Shown here one piece after another: positions 26,173 through 35,511 of a stretch of 64,000 nucleotides of DNA. Both the position numbers and the translations under genes were made by a program. Within the stretch, counting starts at the first letter, position 1. Each line of letters opens with the position of its first letter. The notes beneath the pieces are model-generated. The model did not search any database and was not told the origin of the DNA. It saw only the letters and a list, made by a program, of their open reading frames with translations. Origin of the DNA: Nonomuraea sediminis (GTDB lineage Bacteria; Actinomycetota; Actinomycetes; Streptosporangiales; Streptosporangiaceae); contig NZ_JAHDTI010000004.1 in NCBI RefSeq assembly GCF_018531495.1, positions 806,001 through 870,000 on the forward strand. Reading direction: 5' to 3'.

Positions 26173-27518
26173 GCCAGCTCCTCGATGAACGCCGTCAGCT
26201 GGGCGACATTTCGGCATTCGGTCATGGGGACGACGGTGCCGTAGTCGGTGGCGATCGAGTCGCCGGTGTCCCACTGCTGCCTCGGCTCCGGGTTGAGCCA
26301 GTAGGCGTGGCGGGCCCCGGCGGTGAGCCGTTTCAGCGTGTCCAGGGCAGGCGGCTGGTAGTTCGAGCGGGCGTCGCCGAGGATCAGCAGCGACGTCTTG
26401 GGGCCGATGGCCTCGCCGTACTTCTCGGTGAACTCCTCGAAGGCGTGGCCGTAGTTGGTGCGGCCGAACCGCACCATGTTCGCCTCGTTCGCCAGCCTGG
26501 TCATGGCGTCCACCACGTCGGCGCCGGGGACGAAGAAGCGGGTGATCTCGTCGATCGTGTCGACGAAGCCGAACGCCCTGACCTTGGTGAACTGTTCGCG
26601 CAGCGCGTAGGTGAGCAGCAGCGTGAAGTGCGCGAACGTCGACACCGAGTCACTGGTGTCGCACAGCACGACCAGCTCGGGCTTGTGCGGGCGCGGCGGC
26701 TTGAAATGCGTGGTCAGCGGCACGCCGCCGCTCTGCAGCGAGGCGCGCATCGTGCGGCGGAAGTCGAGCCTGCCCCGCTTGCCGTGCTTGTGCTTGATCG
26801 TCAGGCGGGCGGCCAGCCTGCGGGCCAGCGGGTAGACCTCCCTGCGCAGCCTGGCCAGGTCGGCCTTGGTGACGCGCAGGAAGTCGATCTGGTCCAGCGG
26901 CGGGCGTACGGCGGAGCGGGCGATCCGCTCGATGCCCGCGTCCTCGGCGATCCTGCGCCTGACGTCGGCGGCGACCGCGTCCTCGAAGCGTTTGATGTTG
27001 TCGTTCACCCGCTGGCGCGTGGTCTTCTCCTCCAGGCCGCCTCTGAGCACGTTCTGCAGGAGCCTGGCCATCAGCGTCTCCGGCGACAGGGCCCGCATCA
27101 CGCTGTAGGAGAACCAGTTCTGCCTGCCGGGGCCCGCGGGCTGGCGGCCGAAGCGCTCGACCATGGCTCGGGCGAACTCCCGCAGCTCGGGGTCCGTCGA
27201 GCCGTCGAGGAGGTCGGCCAGGTAGTCGCGGAGTTCCTCGACGGTCGCCTCTTCCGGATTTATCGGGGTTTGGGACCGCTGGCCGTACAGGCCTGTCGTG
27301 GACGGCGGGAACCACAGGTCGAACAGCACGTCGAACCCGGGGCGATAGGCCGGCTTCTTCACCAGCGTGGCCGCGTAGGCCGCTCTGAGCGACTCGCGCT
27401 CGGCCAGGTCGATCACCTGCAGCGCGCGGGCCGCGTCCAGCCCCTCGGCCAGCGACACTGGCAGCCCCGCCTCGCGCAGCGCGTGCACGAACCCGATGTG
27501 CCTATCGATCAGCGACAT
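26169..27518 (-). CDS. CoxE-like VWA-domain protein
   Basis: The 449-aa protein has an N-terminal helical region starting with IDRHIGFVHALREAGLPVSL and a C-terminal von Willebrand A domain with the MIDAS motif CDTSDSVS (DxSxS), a later Thr in GRTNYGHAF and LLILGDARSNYQPP. CoxE-type proteins work with MoxR AAA+ ATPases to insert metals or remodel complexes. Its start overlaps the end of the MoxR gene by 17 bases, so the two are one operon and probably one machine. No metalloenzyme operon is adjacent, so the client is unknown. Confidence 0.9.
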   Translation of the reverse strand: MSLIDRHIGFVHALREAGLPVSLAEGLDAARALQVIDLAERESLRAAYAATLVKKPAYRPGFDVLFDLWFPPSTTGLYGQRSQTPINPEEATVEELRDYLADLLDGSTDPELREFARAMVERFGRQPAGPGRQNWFSYSVMRALSPETLMARLLQNVLRGGLEEKTTRQRVNDNIKRFEDAVAADVRRRIAEDAGIERIARSAVRPPLDQIDFLRVTKADLARLRREVYPLARRLAARLTIKHKHGKRGRLDFRRTMRASLQSGGVPLTTHFKPPRPHKPELVVLCDTSDSVSTFAHFTLLLTYALREQFTKVRAFGFVDTIDEITRFFVPGADVVDAMTRLANEANMVRFGRTNYGHAFEEFTEKYGEAIGPKTSLLILGDARSNYQPPALDTLKRLTAGARHAYWLNPEPRQQWDTGDSIATDYGTVVPMTECRNVAQLTAFIEELA

Positions 27519-28353
27519 CGGGCAGTCCGAGCTCCTTGACGGCCCGCGTCTGGTCGGAGACGTGCTTGAGCACCACCCCGAGCGTGCCCGCCATCGTCGC
27601 CTCGTCCAGGTCGTCGCGGCCCAGCGCGAGCAGCGTGTTGGCCCAGTCGACGGTCTCGGCCACCGACGGCGCCTTCTTCAGCTCCAGCGCCCGCAGCGTG
27701 GCCACGGTCCTGGCGAGCTGCTCGGCCAGGCTCTGCGTGATCGTCGGGACCTGTTTCATGAGGATGTCCCGCTCCCGCTCGGGCGTGGGGTACTCGATGT
27801 GCAGGTACAGACAGCGTCGCTTGAGCGCCTCCGACAGCTCCCTGGTCGCGTTCGAGGTCAGCACCACGTACGGCTTGCGCGCCGCCGTGATCGTGCCCAG
27901 CTCGGGAATCGTCACCTGGAAGTCCGACAGCAGCTCGAGCAGCAGGCCCTCGACCTCGACGTCGGCCTTGTCCATCTCGTCGATCAGCAGCACCGTCGGG
28001 TGGGTGGCCCTGATCGCCTTCAGCAGCGGGCGCTCGAGCAGGAACTCCTCGCCGAAGATGTCGTCGTCGGCGCTGGTGGCCTGGATGCGCAGCAGCTGCT
28101 TCTTGTAGTTCCACTCGTAGAGCGCCCTGGCCTCGTCCAGGCCCTCGTAGCACTGGAGCCTGACCAGCTCGCTTCCCGTGGCCTGCGCCACGGCCTTGGC
28201 CAGCTGCGTCTTGCCCACGCCCGCGGGTCCCTCGACCAGCAGCGGCTTGCCCAGAGCTGCGGCCAGGAACACGCTCGTGGAGATGGCGTCGTCGGAGAGA
28301 TAGTCCACGCCGGCCAGCCGCCGCGACACGTCGGCGGGCGAGTCGAACCACAT
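27502..28353 (-). CDS. MoxR-family AAA+ ATPase
   Basis: This 283-aa ATPase has Walker A EGPAGVGKTQLAKAVA, Walker B TVLLIDEMDKADVEVEG, sensor 1 VVLTSNATRELSEALKRRC and a lid domain. The ATG at 28353 is preferred because GGAG lies 8 bases upstream and earlier in-frame codons are unlike the family. It is cotranscribed with the VWA protein. Such pairs are chaperones for maturation or assembly of protein complexes. Confidence 0.93.
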   Translation of the reverse strand: MWFDSPADVSRRLAGVDYLSDDAISTSVFLAAALGKPLLVEGPAGVGKTQLAKAVAQATGSELVRLQCYEGLDEARALYEWNYKKQLLRIQATSADDDIFGEEFLLERPLLKAIRATHPTVLLIDEMDKADVEVEGLLLELLSDFQVTIPELGTITAARKPYVVLTSNATRELSEALKRRCLYLHIEYPTPERERDILMKQVPTITQSLAEQLARTVATLRALELKKAPSVAETVDWANTLLALGRDDLDEATMAGTLGVVLKHVSDQTRAVKELGLPDVADR

Positions 28354-28433
28354 AGGCACTCCAGATCGGACCGAATGTTGTTCTAGCATACCGATTCGAC
28401 CAGGATGCCGCGGGCCGGTATATTCATCGCTGC

Positions 28434-28507
28434 GCGCCGCTAGCTCAGTTGGTTAGAGCAGCTGACTCTTAATCAGCGGGTCCGGGGTTCGAGTCCCTGG
28501 CGGCGCA
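28434..28507 (+). tRNA. tRNA-Lys (anticodon CTT)
   Basis: A full 74-nt cloverleaf is present: acceptor GCGCCGC (28434-28440) pairs with GCGGCGC (28500-28506), the D-arm is AGCTCAGTTGGTTAGAGC, the anticodon stem-loop is CTGACTCTTAATCAG with CTT at the centre, and the T-arm contains GGTTCGAGTCC. Discriminator base A is at 28507. CCA is not encoded. A strong terminator follows. Confidence 0.97.
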
Positions 28508-28513
28508 CCGCAG

Positions 28514-28556
28514 GAAACCCCAGCTCTCGTGGACGTGAGCTGGGGTTTCTTCGTTT
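28514..28556 (+). terminator. Intrinsic terminator of tRNA-Lys
   Basis: GAAACCCCAGCTC (28514-28526) pairs perfectly with GAGCTGGGGTTTC (28537-28549) around a 10-base loop, followed by TTCGTTT. A 13-bp stem with a T-rich tail is a classic Rho-independent terminator. Confidence 0.95.
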
Positions 28557-28642
28557 GACGCCCCGCCTGCTGGGTGGTGCGGTTCCCCCCGATTGGGGCT
28601 CTCCGTGATGGACGAGACCGCGGCGCCTGGATCAGGCAGTCC

Positions 28643-29128
28643 TCAGCGCCCGTCCGGTGGGGCTGTTCCGTCGGGCCAGACGCAGGTTGAGGTGGCGGCG
28701 AGGAAGAGATCGTCGCCTTCCGCCCAGGTGAGGGCGAGGATGAACCCGTCCGGCTGGGACTCGCCGCTGAGGTCGGGGTTATCTGGCTTGCCGGAGGCGA
28801 CGATGCGGTGTCCCTGCGCCTGCCAGTAGGCGCGGACCTGGCGCGAGATGTTCATGTTCTCGCTCTTGGGGATCTCGCGGAGCCAGTAGGCACGGTTGAT
28901 GGTGACCTTGCCTGGTGGCTCGCTGTCGTGGGTGCACTCCTCCGGCCCTGTGCCGTGGGGGATGAGTTCGAGGCGAGGCTCGGGTCTGAGAGCGGCAGCG
29001 GTGTCTTTGATGAGCTGCTCGACACGGGCGGTTGCTTGGTCCTGGGTGATGGTGTGGTCGTTCACGGTGCATCCGGTGAGGAGGAGTAGGGCTACCAGGG
29101 CGCGCGCGGCATGAGGGATGGCAGTCAT
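28643..29128 (-). CDS. Small secreted lipoprotein
   Basis: This 161-aa protein has a signal peptide ending in the lipobox LLLTGC (Cys at about residue 20), so it should be anchored to the outer face of the membrane. The mature part contains CTHDSEPPG and a late CVWPDG, possible disulfide cysteines. I do not recognise a domain. It overlaps the stop of the DUF1023 hydrolase gene by four bases (ATGA) and is translated after it, a pairing seen in actinomycetes with conserved but uncharacterised function. Confidence 0.8.
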   Translation of the reverse strand: MTAIPHAARALVALLLLTGCTVNDHTITQDQATARVEQLIKDTAAALRPEPRLELIPHGTGPEECTHDSEPPGKVTINRAYWLREIPKSENMNISRQVRAYWQAQGHRIVASGKPDNPDLSGESQPDGFILALTWAEGDDLFLAATSTCVWPDGTAPPDGR

Positions 29129-30891
29129 GGTGGCGTCACCTGCTGGAGTCGAAGGGCTAGGTCGGGGGCGAGGTCAGGAGCCAGCATCTGTGGACGGCCG
29201 AGCGGGCTCTCCGGAGCGGTGAGCTTGTCGTACTGGCCGTTGATGAGGCGGCCCATGTTCCGTAGGGAGGTGGAGTCGCGGTCCCAGTAGCTGCTGTGGG
29301 CGGCGGTCCATACGGTTCTGCCGACCGGGAAGTGTTGGGCGCCGAAGGAGTGGTGCCCGGGATCTGCGCCGAATCTGCCCAGCGCGGCGACGGGGTCGCC
29401 ACCGGCTTCGCCGACCCAGACATGCTGGGGATCCACTCCCAGGTCGGCGGCGTGGTCGACGCCGACGCCGGGGCTGCCGACCAGGATCAGGTCGTCGGCG
29501 AGTTTGCCGGGGCGGAGCGTGGCGGCGTGGCCGGTGGTCAGCGAGCCGTAGCTGTGGCCGATGACGACGGCGCGTGCCGTACCGGAAGGCTGGTGGGCGG
29601 CGTGGAGGCCGTCCTGGAAGGCGGCCAGGGATGCGCCGCCACGTGCGGCGGCGCTTTCGAAGGCGACGGACGTGGTCGGGTTGAGGAGGGTGGGGTCGAT
29701 CTGGGGTGCGTCGTAGCCGTACCAGGTGATGCAGGCGATGGTGCGGTCGCCGCTGGTCTTGGCGGCCTGCTGCCACAGGGCGCGCGCCTGTTGCAGGTCG
29801 CCGTGGACGGTGTCGAGCTTGCTGGTGAGGCCGGAGACGTTGGTGACGGTGATGTCGGCGGTATCGGGGTCGCCCCAGGAGACGATCAGCCTGCCCAGTC
29901 CGACCAGGTCGAAGCCGAGGAGCAGCGGTTGCGGGTAGCCGGGGGCCGGCTGGAGTTCCTTCTCGATGAGCTGGATGCGCCGCAGTTGGTCGGCGAGGTG
30001 CTCCCAGCGCCCGAGAGCGACGGGGTTGCTTCGGGCCTCGGCAGTGGCGGCGTCGAGCTCTCGGGTCGATCTGGCCTTCTCGGCGGTGAGCCAGTGCCGG
30101 TTGGACTGGTCGCGGACGCCGGCGGGAAGCCCGTTGAGCAGCCCGAAGCCGGGCAGCGCCATGAGGTGCTGTCGCAGGGTCGTGTCGAGGGTCTGCCACC
30201 AGGCATTCACGCGCGCGGCCAAGGACCCCTCGTTTCCCTGCTCCTGGAGGGCAAGCAGCGCACGGATCGCCTGCACGTCTCCTACGGCGAGACGGTCGAG
30301 CGTGGCGGTGATGCCGTGGCGGTCTGTCGCGCCGGCGCCGAACAGCCCGTAGGCGGCCACTGTTACGGGCAACAAGGTCCACGGCACGGCTTGCTGGATG
30401 CGGGTCAACCGGCGGCGTAGGTCCTCACCATGGGTGGCAGCCCAGCGGGCGATGTCGCCGACGGTCTGCCCAGGTTGGGCAGACAGACCCTGGGCGGACA
30501 GTTCGCCGGCGAGCTGAGCTCCGGCGGCGGAGAGGGTGTGGCCGGCGTGGTCGAGGGCGGAGACGAGAGCGGTCATGGCGCGGGGATCGATGCCCTGGAA
30601 GGCGCCGGATGGAGCGCTCATCGCGGTCACCGGGGAGGTCAGGGCGGGTAGGCCGGGTGCGGGGCCGCCGTGCCGTACGACCAGGTCGGCCAGCGCGCGC
30701 AGCGCGTCGGTGAAGGCGGCCTGCAGAGCTGTACGCCGTTGGGTCAGATCGGCGGTGAAGGTGGGGGCGCCGCCGCCGATCCAGGCGTGGGCGTGCATGA
30801 GGCGGGTGGCGGTGTCGAGGGCGGCATCGTGGGCTGCGGCGAGTGCGCGTACTCGTCCGAAGGCTGCCAGAGCTGCTGTGTGATCCGCCAT
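29125..30891 (-). CDS. DUF1023 alpha/beta hydrolase
   Basis: The 588-aa protein has a helical N-terminal half (WXG100-like spacing, residues ~1-300) and a C-terminal alpha/beta hydrolase of the DUF1023 type with the nucleophile elbow VVIGHSYGSLTTGHAA and a late His in the GHHSFGAQHFP region. No clear signal peptide is seen. It is coupled to the lipoprotein gene by ATGA. Proteins of this kind are common in Streptomyces and relatives and are thought to work at the cell surface; substrates are unknown. Confidence 0.85.
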   Translation of the reverse strand: MADHTAALAAFGRVRALAAAHDAALDTATRLMHAHAWIGGGAPTFTADLTQRRTALQAAFTDALRALADLVVRHGGPAPGLPALTSPVTAMSAPSGAFQGIDPRAMTALVSALDHAGHTLSAAGAQLAGELSAQGLSAQPGQTVGDIARWAATHGEDLRRRLTRIQQAVPWTLLPVTVAAYGLFGAGATDRHGITATLDRLAVGDVQAIRALLALQEQGNEGSLAARVNAWWQTLDTTLRQHLMALPGFGLLNGLPAGVRDQSNRHWLTAEKARSTRELDAATAEARSNPVALGRWEHLADQLRRIQLIEKELQPAPGYPQPLLLGFDLVGLGRLIVSWGDPDTADITVTNVSGLTSKLDTVHGDLQQARALWQQAAKTSGDRTIACITWYGYDAPQIDPTLLNPTTSVAFESAAARGGASLAAFQDGLHAAHQPSGTARAVVIGHSYGSLTTGHAATLRPGKLADDLILVGSPGVGVDHAADLGVDPQHVWVGEAGGDPVAALGRFGADPGHHSFGAQHFPVGRTVWTAAHSSYWDRDSTSLRNMGRLINGQYDKLTAPESPLGRPQMLAPDLAPDLALRLQQVTPP

Positions 30892-30995
30892 GAGGTGGTT
30901 CAGGATGGCAGGACCATCGGTGGCCGCTCAGGTGATCGGCGGCTCACCCGAGTACGCGGCGACTTGCCCGGGAAGTGGCGATTGCGGGCTAGCGT

Positions 30996-31658
30996 GTGCA
31001 GGTGGGCCTTCTCGATCATGAGGCGCTCGAGCGGTCGTCGGTGGTGGCCAACAACCGGATGAACCGTGAGCGCCGGCTGCGCGCCTACCGGCGCGAGCTG
31101 GGCGTGGATGTCGCCGCGTTCCTGGCGTCACGGCCTGGCGCGCGGTGGCTGGATCTGTGCTGCGGCACCGGCAACGCGTTGTCCGAGGCGGCGGACACGG
31201 TCACCGGTGACGTGGAGATCGTCGGAGTGGACCTGGTGGACTTCTTCGCCGTCCCGCCGCGTCCGCCTCGCCTTCAGCTGATCACTGCGTCGGTGACGGC
31301 ATGGGAGCCTGATGCTGCGTTCGATCTGATCACCTGCGTGCACGGGCTGCACTACGTGGGCGACAAGCTCGGCGTGATCAGTAGGGCGGTGCGGTGGTTG
31401 ACCGAGGACGGGTTGTTCGTGGCCAACTTCGATGCCCGTAGCGTCCGGCGGGCGGACGGGGCTCCGGCGGGGCCAAGGTTTGTCCGTGCCCTGCGGGAGG
31501 CCGGGCTGGACTACGACACCCGCAACCGGCGCCTTCGTAGCCACGGCAGGCGGGAGGTCCGCTTGCCGTACCGCTTTGTGGGAGCCGATGATCAGGTCGG
31601 CCCGAACTACACCGGGCAGCCCGCCGTCAACTCGCACTACACGGCACCGAACAGGTAG
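30996..31658 (+). CDS. Class I SAM-dependent methyltransferase
   Basis: This 220-aa protein starts with GTG at 30996 (GTG at 31002 is an alternative). The SAM-binding motif WLDLCCGTGNALSEAA, acidic VGVDLVDFFA and DLITCVHGLHYV are the Rossmann-fold methyltransferase hallmarks. The C-terminal SHGRREVRLPYRFVGADDQ is not diagnostic. The stop codon lies inside the left arm of the terminator 31655-31683. It is the last gene before the biosynthetic cluster and is probably not part of it. Confidence 0.85.
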   Translation: MQVGLLDHEALERSSVVANNRMNRERRLRAYRRELGVDVAAFLASRPGARWLDLCCGTGNALSEAADTVTGDVEIVGVDLVDFFAVPPRPPRLQLITASVTAWEPDAAFDLITCVHGLHYVGDKLGVISRAVRWLTEDGLFVANFDARSVRRADGAPAGPRFVRALREAGLDYDTRNRRLRSHGRREVRLPYRFVGADDQVGPNYTGQPAVNSHYTAPNR

Positions 31659-31683
31659 GGAGCCCCGCTGGAGGGCTCCCTAC
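31655..31683. terminator. Perfect 11-bp bidirectional terminator at the cluster edge
   Basis: GTAGGGAGCCC (31655-31665) pairs perfectly with GGGCTCCCTAC (31673-31683) around a 7-base loop. It sits between the convergent methyltransferase gene and the last gene of the leftward biosynthetic operon, so it can end both transcripts. It marks the likely left boundary of the gene cluster. Confidence 0.85.
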
Positions 31684-31692
31684 TCTGAGGAC

Positions 31693-33699
31693 TTACTTCG
31701 CTGGTTCTACGGGCTGCTTCCATCCCGTTGACGCGCTCACCCGCGAGGCGCGGACGGCCTCCTCGTCCCCTCGCGCGCCGGACGACTCGAACGTCGCCGT
31801 GTAGAGAGCGCCGAAGACAGGCAGCATCCGGGGGAAGAGCCTGCGGGCCAGCGCGGAGGCGTCGGCCTCGACGGCGTCCTCGTACGCCGTCTTCGGCACC
31901 GGCCAGGCGATCTCGACGGAGTTCACTCCCTCGCGCGTGGCGGCGGCGGGGATCTGCAGGGCCGTGCGGCACCAGGTCGCGGCCTGGGGCAGCTCGCCGA
32001 CGGGTACTCCGTTCACACTGACCCAGGCGGTCCCGCTCGGGAGGCGGTGCACCAGACGCAGCCAGCCACCCTCGGCGGCGGCCAGAGCCATGTGGAGGGT
32101 CGTGCGCGCCTTGGTCGCTTCGTAGTACGCCTTGCCCGGCACGAAGTTCGGGGCGCGGAAAGCACGACCGTCGGTGACTCCCAGCAGGTCGATGCACTGC
32201 CAGCGGCAGGTCTCCGGGTCGGTCCGCCGTCCCAGGACCTCCTGGACCACGTCGCGGAAGGTCCAGTAGCCGCTCGAGTGCTCCCGCGTCTGCGCGATCT
32301 GGTAGCACACCTGCCTGGTCTGCGGGTCGGCGTGCAGGTCGGCGAGGGCCGGGTGCGTCCAGCGAGGTCCGGGTGTCTCGAGCACGTCGAGGTAGCGCTC
32401 GATGACCTGCCTGGCGCCCTCGGAGTCGGCCGCCAGGGCCAGCTCGAGCTGTTCGCGGACCGCGTCGGCGGGCTGCTCGCGCAGCGCGCGGTAGCCCGCC
32501 GCGAGGGATCGGCCGAGGGCACGGACGCGCGGCGAGGCGCCCTGGCCCGGCGGCGTGCTCCCCGGGGGCAGTTCTGCGATGGCGTCCACGACCTGGGCCA
32601 TGACCCGCTCGATGCCCTCGTCGCTGAGATGGATGTGGTCGAGGAAGCAGGCGGGGTCCGGCAGCTCGGGGAGCCTGTCCCAGGACAGCGCCCGGGCCGC
32701 GTCCACGTGCCGGACGCCGTGGGCGGCGGCGAAGTCCAGCAGCCGGCGGCGGATGGGGGTGATCACTCCGGATACGTGGTCGAGCAGCAGTCCCGGCGTG
32801 GCGTCCCTGGCCCGCTCCAGGGCGTCGCGTGCCTGCGCGCCCGCGCCCGTGCCCAGCGCCGCCTGGCCCTTGATGTGCCACGACACGGGGCTGAGCCCGC
32901 GGTCGAGCTGCACCATCCTGGCGGCGATGGCGGCGGCGCGATCCCAGTCGCCCGCGGCCAGCGCGGCGAGCGCGTCGGAACGCAGGAGGTACCAGGAGCG
33001 CAGGTCCACCTCGGGCAGGACGGGCACCTCGATCTCGGCCGCCGGCGTCCAGCCGGCGAGGTTGCTCTCCGGCACGACGAGGACGATCTCGCTGGTGTCG
33101 CGGAGCCGCGCCAGGTCCTCCAGCAACAGGTCGACCTCGGGCAGGATCACGTTCTCCACGTACGTCCTGCGCATCTCGGGGTATCCGCCGCGGCGTACGG
33201 CGGCGGCCAGCACGTCGCGGTAGCCGTCGTCGAGCGGCGCGAACGTGAAGTTGTTGCCAGCGAAGAGCACGACGACGTCCGGCTCGATGGAAGGCAACGC
33301 GTGCAGGGTCTCCCGCAGCATCCAGATGTCGATGTTGCTGCGGGCCAGGTCCACCACCTGGGAGTCGGCCAGCAGCCGGCCGAGGGCCTGGGCCGGGGTG
33401 AACCCGGGCTCCAGCAGCCAGCCGCGCGCCACGGATTCGCCGACCAGAGCCACCCGGCGGCGCCCTGCGGGCGGGGGGACGTACGGCACGTCGGCCCAGC
33501 GCCACCAGTCGACGGTGTTCTCGCGCCGTCGCAGGGCGACGCCCTCGTCGGTCGCCTCGGTGTCCCATACGCCGACGCCGTTCGACGGCTCGGGCGCGGT
33601 GGTGACGCCGGGCCCTCTCATGACCTTCTGCAGCTCGGCGAGGATCTCGGCGCCACGCGTGTCCGAGAGCAATCGGGCGAGGTGGTCAGCAGGCTTCAT
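31693..33699 (-). CDS. SGNH/GDSL-like hydrolase with extra C-terminal domain
   Basis: The 668-aa protein contains an SGNH-hydrolase-like core: RVALVGESVARGW (nucleophile Ser in GES), VVVLFAGNNFTF (Asn block) and LDHIHLSDEG (Asp/His block) near residue 350. About 300 further residues follow, with a jelly-roll-like end (WVSVNGVPVGELP). There is no signal peptide. It is the last gene of the leftward biosynthetic operon, 12 bases after the carbamoyltransferase. It may add or remove an acyl group on the product or an intermediate. The assignment to SGNH is from motifs only; the C-terminal domain is unrecognised. Confidence 0.65.
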   Translation of the reverse strand: MKPADHLARLLSDTRGAEILAELQKVMRGPGVTTAPEPSNGVGVWDTEATDEGVALRRRENTVDWWRWADVPYVPPPAGRRRVALVGESVARGWLLEPGFTPAQALGRLLADSQVVDLARSNIDIWMLRETLHALPSIEPDVVVLFAGNNFTFAPLDDGYRDVLAAAVRRGGYPEMRRTYVENVILPEVDLLLEDLARLRDTSEIVLVVPESNLAGWTPAAEIEVPVLPEVDLRSWYLLRSDALAALAAGDWDRAAAIAARMVQLDRGLSPVSWHIKGQAALGTGAGAQARDALERARDATPGLLLDHVSGVITPIRRRLLDFAAAHGVRHVDAARALSWDRLPELPDPACFLDHIHLSDEGIERVMAQVVDAIAELPPGSTPPGQGASPRVRALGRSLAAGYRALREQPADAVREQLELALAADSEGARQVIERYLDVLETPGPRWTHPALADLHADPQTRQVCYQIAQTREHSSGYWTFRDVVQEVLGRRTDPETCRWQCIDLLGVTDGRAFRAPNFVPGKAYYEATKARTTLHMALAAAEGGWLRLVHRLPSGTAWVSVNGVPVGELPQAATWCRTALQIPAAATREGVNSVEIAWPVPKTAYEDAVEADASALARRLFPRMLPVFGALYTATFESSGARGDEEAVRASRVSASTGWKQPVEPAK

Positions 33700-33711
33700 G
33701 GCGTCCCCCTT

Positions 33712-35511
33712 TCAGAAGAACGTGTAGCTGTCGCTGCGCGACACCGGCGGGTGACGCGGTATGGCCGCTTCGGCGATGGCCCAGCTCGCCGGTGTGTCCT
33801 CGCGGAGGATGATCAGGTCCTCCAGCACGAGCACGTCGATGCGGCAGCGGACGAAGCAGGCCAGCGCGTCGCTCGCGTCGCAGACGATCGGTTCCCCCCG
33901 CATGTTGAAGGAGGTGTTGAGCAGGATGGGATAGCCCGTTCGCCGCCCGAACTCGGTGAGCAGGCCGTGGAAGCGGGGATCGACGTCGCGGTTCACGGTC
34001 TGGACCCGGGCCGAGCCGTCCACGTGCGTGATGGCGGGCAGCTCCGCGGCGTGCCGTACCTGGGCGGTCTCCAGCATGAACGGCGCGGGCAGGTCCCGCT
34101 CGAAGAACTCGGCGCAGCGTTCCTCCGGTACGGCGGGCGCGAACGGGCGGAACGCCTCCCGCTTCTTGACCAGCGCGTTGATGTGGTCGCGCATCCGTGC
34201 GTCGCGGGGGTCGGCGATGATGGACCGCGCTCCGAGCGCCCGCGGGCCGTACTCCATCCTGCCCTGGTACCACCCCACGACCGCCCCCTGGGCCAGCAGC
34301 TCGGCGGTGGCGCTCAGCAGCCCGGCCTCGTCGCCGGCGAAGTCGCGGTGCGGGACACCGGCACGGACCAGGCAGTCGCGAACGTGCCGGATGTCGTAGC
34401 GCGGCCCGAGCCGTGCGTCGAGGAGGGGTGCGGGCTGGAAGGAGCCGGTCAGGCGGTGATGGCACAGCAGCGCCGCGCCGAGCGCGCCCCCCGAGTCGCC
34501 GGAGGCGGGCTGGACGAACAGGTCGCGGAACGGGCCATCGCGCCTGATCCGGCTGTTGGCCACGCAGTTCAGCGCGACGCCTCCCGCGTAGACGAGGCTG
34601 TCGGAGCCGGTGAGCTCGTGCAGGTGCTTGAGCTTGTCCAGCAGGACCTCCTCCAGGACGGTCTGCATGCTGGCGGCGACGTCCTCGTGGAAGGCGTCCA
34701 TGTCGCTTTCCGGCTCGCGTGGCGGCATACCGAGCAGCTCGGCGACGGCCGGGGTGAACATACGATCGGAGCCGTCGAAGGAGAAGTAGCTCGGCTCCAG
34801 TTCGAAGCCGCCGCCGGGGCCGTTGCGGAGCATCTGCCGCATCCGGTCGGCGAAACGTGGCTTGCCGGCCGAGGCCAGCGCCATGACCTTGTATTCGTCG
34901 CTGTTCACCGCGAAGCCGAGGTAGGAGGTGAGCGCGCTGTAGAACAACCCGAGGGAGTGCGGGAAGGCGACCTCCTCCAGCAGCTTCAGCCCGCTGTCGT
35001 CGGCGTGGCCGTAACTCGTCGTGGTCCACTCGCCGACGGCGTCCGCGGTGAACAGGGCCGCCTCCCTGAAGCCCGAGCAGTAGAAGGCGCTCGCCGCGTG
35101 CGACTCGTGATGGGTGAAGGTGTGGACCGGGCCCTCGAACCCGAGGAGCTCGCGGATCTCGCGACGGGGCCTGGCGGCGTCGAGCTGGGCCAGGCTCTGG
35201 CCGTGCAGCCGCGGCATCCCGGCGGCCGTCCAGTCGAATTCCAGGAGCGGCTCGGAGGCGTGGTTCGCGACGCCGGCCCAGAGCTGGCGGGAGAGCTTGG
35301 CGACGGGATCCTCGTAGTAGGCGACGCAGTCGACGTCGGATATGTCGATCCCGGCGTCCAGCAGGCACGAGCGGAACGCGTTGACCGGCATCGACCGGTC
35401 GTAGCGGCGGCGCGTGAACCGCTCCTCGTGCGCCGCGGCGACGGGCCGTCCGTCGATGACGACCGCGCAGGCGGAGTCGTGGAACAACGCGGAAATGCCA
35501 ACGATGATCAT
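33712..35511 (-). CDS. NodU/HypF-type O-carbamoyltransferase
   Basis: The 599-aa protein is a NodU/TobZ-family carbamoyltransferase: N-terminal IVGISALFHDSACAVVIDG, the HHESHAASAFY histidine cluster, YAGGVALNCVANSRI (ASKHA nucleotide fold) and the C-terminal YrdC-like-side motifs PRALGARSIIADPRD and HVDGSARVQTV. These enzymes make carbamoyl-adenylate from carbamoyl phosphate and ATP and place the carbamoyl on a hydroxyl of an antibiotic. The ATG at 35511 overlaps the previous stop (ATGA). It predicts a carbamate ester, or a carbamoylated intermediate, in the product. Confidence 0.93.
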   Translation of the reverse strand: MIIVGISALFHDSACAVVIDGRPVAAAHEERFTRRRYDRSMPVNAFRSCLLDAGIDISDVDCVAYYEDPVAKLSRQLWAGVANHASEPLLEFDWTAAGMPRLHGQSLAQLDAARPRREIRELLGFEGPVHTFTHHESHAASAFYCSGFREAALFTADAVGEWTTTSYGHADDSGLKLLEEVAFPHSLGLFYSALTSYLGFAVNSDEYKVMALASAGKPRFADRMRQMLRNGPGGGFELEPSYFSFDGSDRMFTPAVAELLGMPPREPESDMDAFHEDVAASMQTVLEEVLLDKLKHLHELTGSDSLVYAGGVALNCVANSRIRRDGPFRDLFVQPASGDSGGALGAALLCHHRLTGSFQPAPLLDARLGPRYDIRHVRDCLVRAGVPHRDFAGDEAGLLSATAELLAQGAVVGWYQGRMEYGPRALGARSIIADPRDARMRDHINALVKKREAFRPFAPAVPEERCAEFFERDLPAPFMLETAQVRHAAELPAITHVDGSARVQTVNRDVDPRFHGLLTEFGRRTGYPILLNTSFNMRGEPIVCDASDALACFVRCRIDVLVLEDLIILREDTPASWAIAEAAIPRHPPVSRSDSYTFF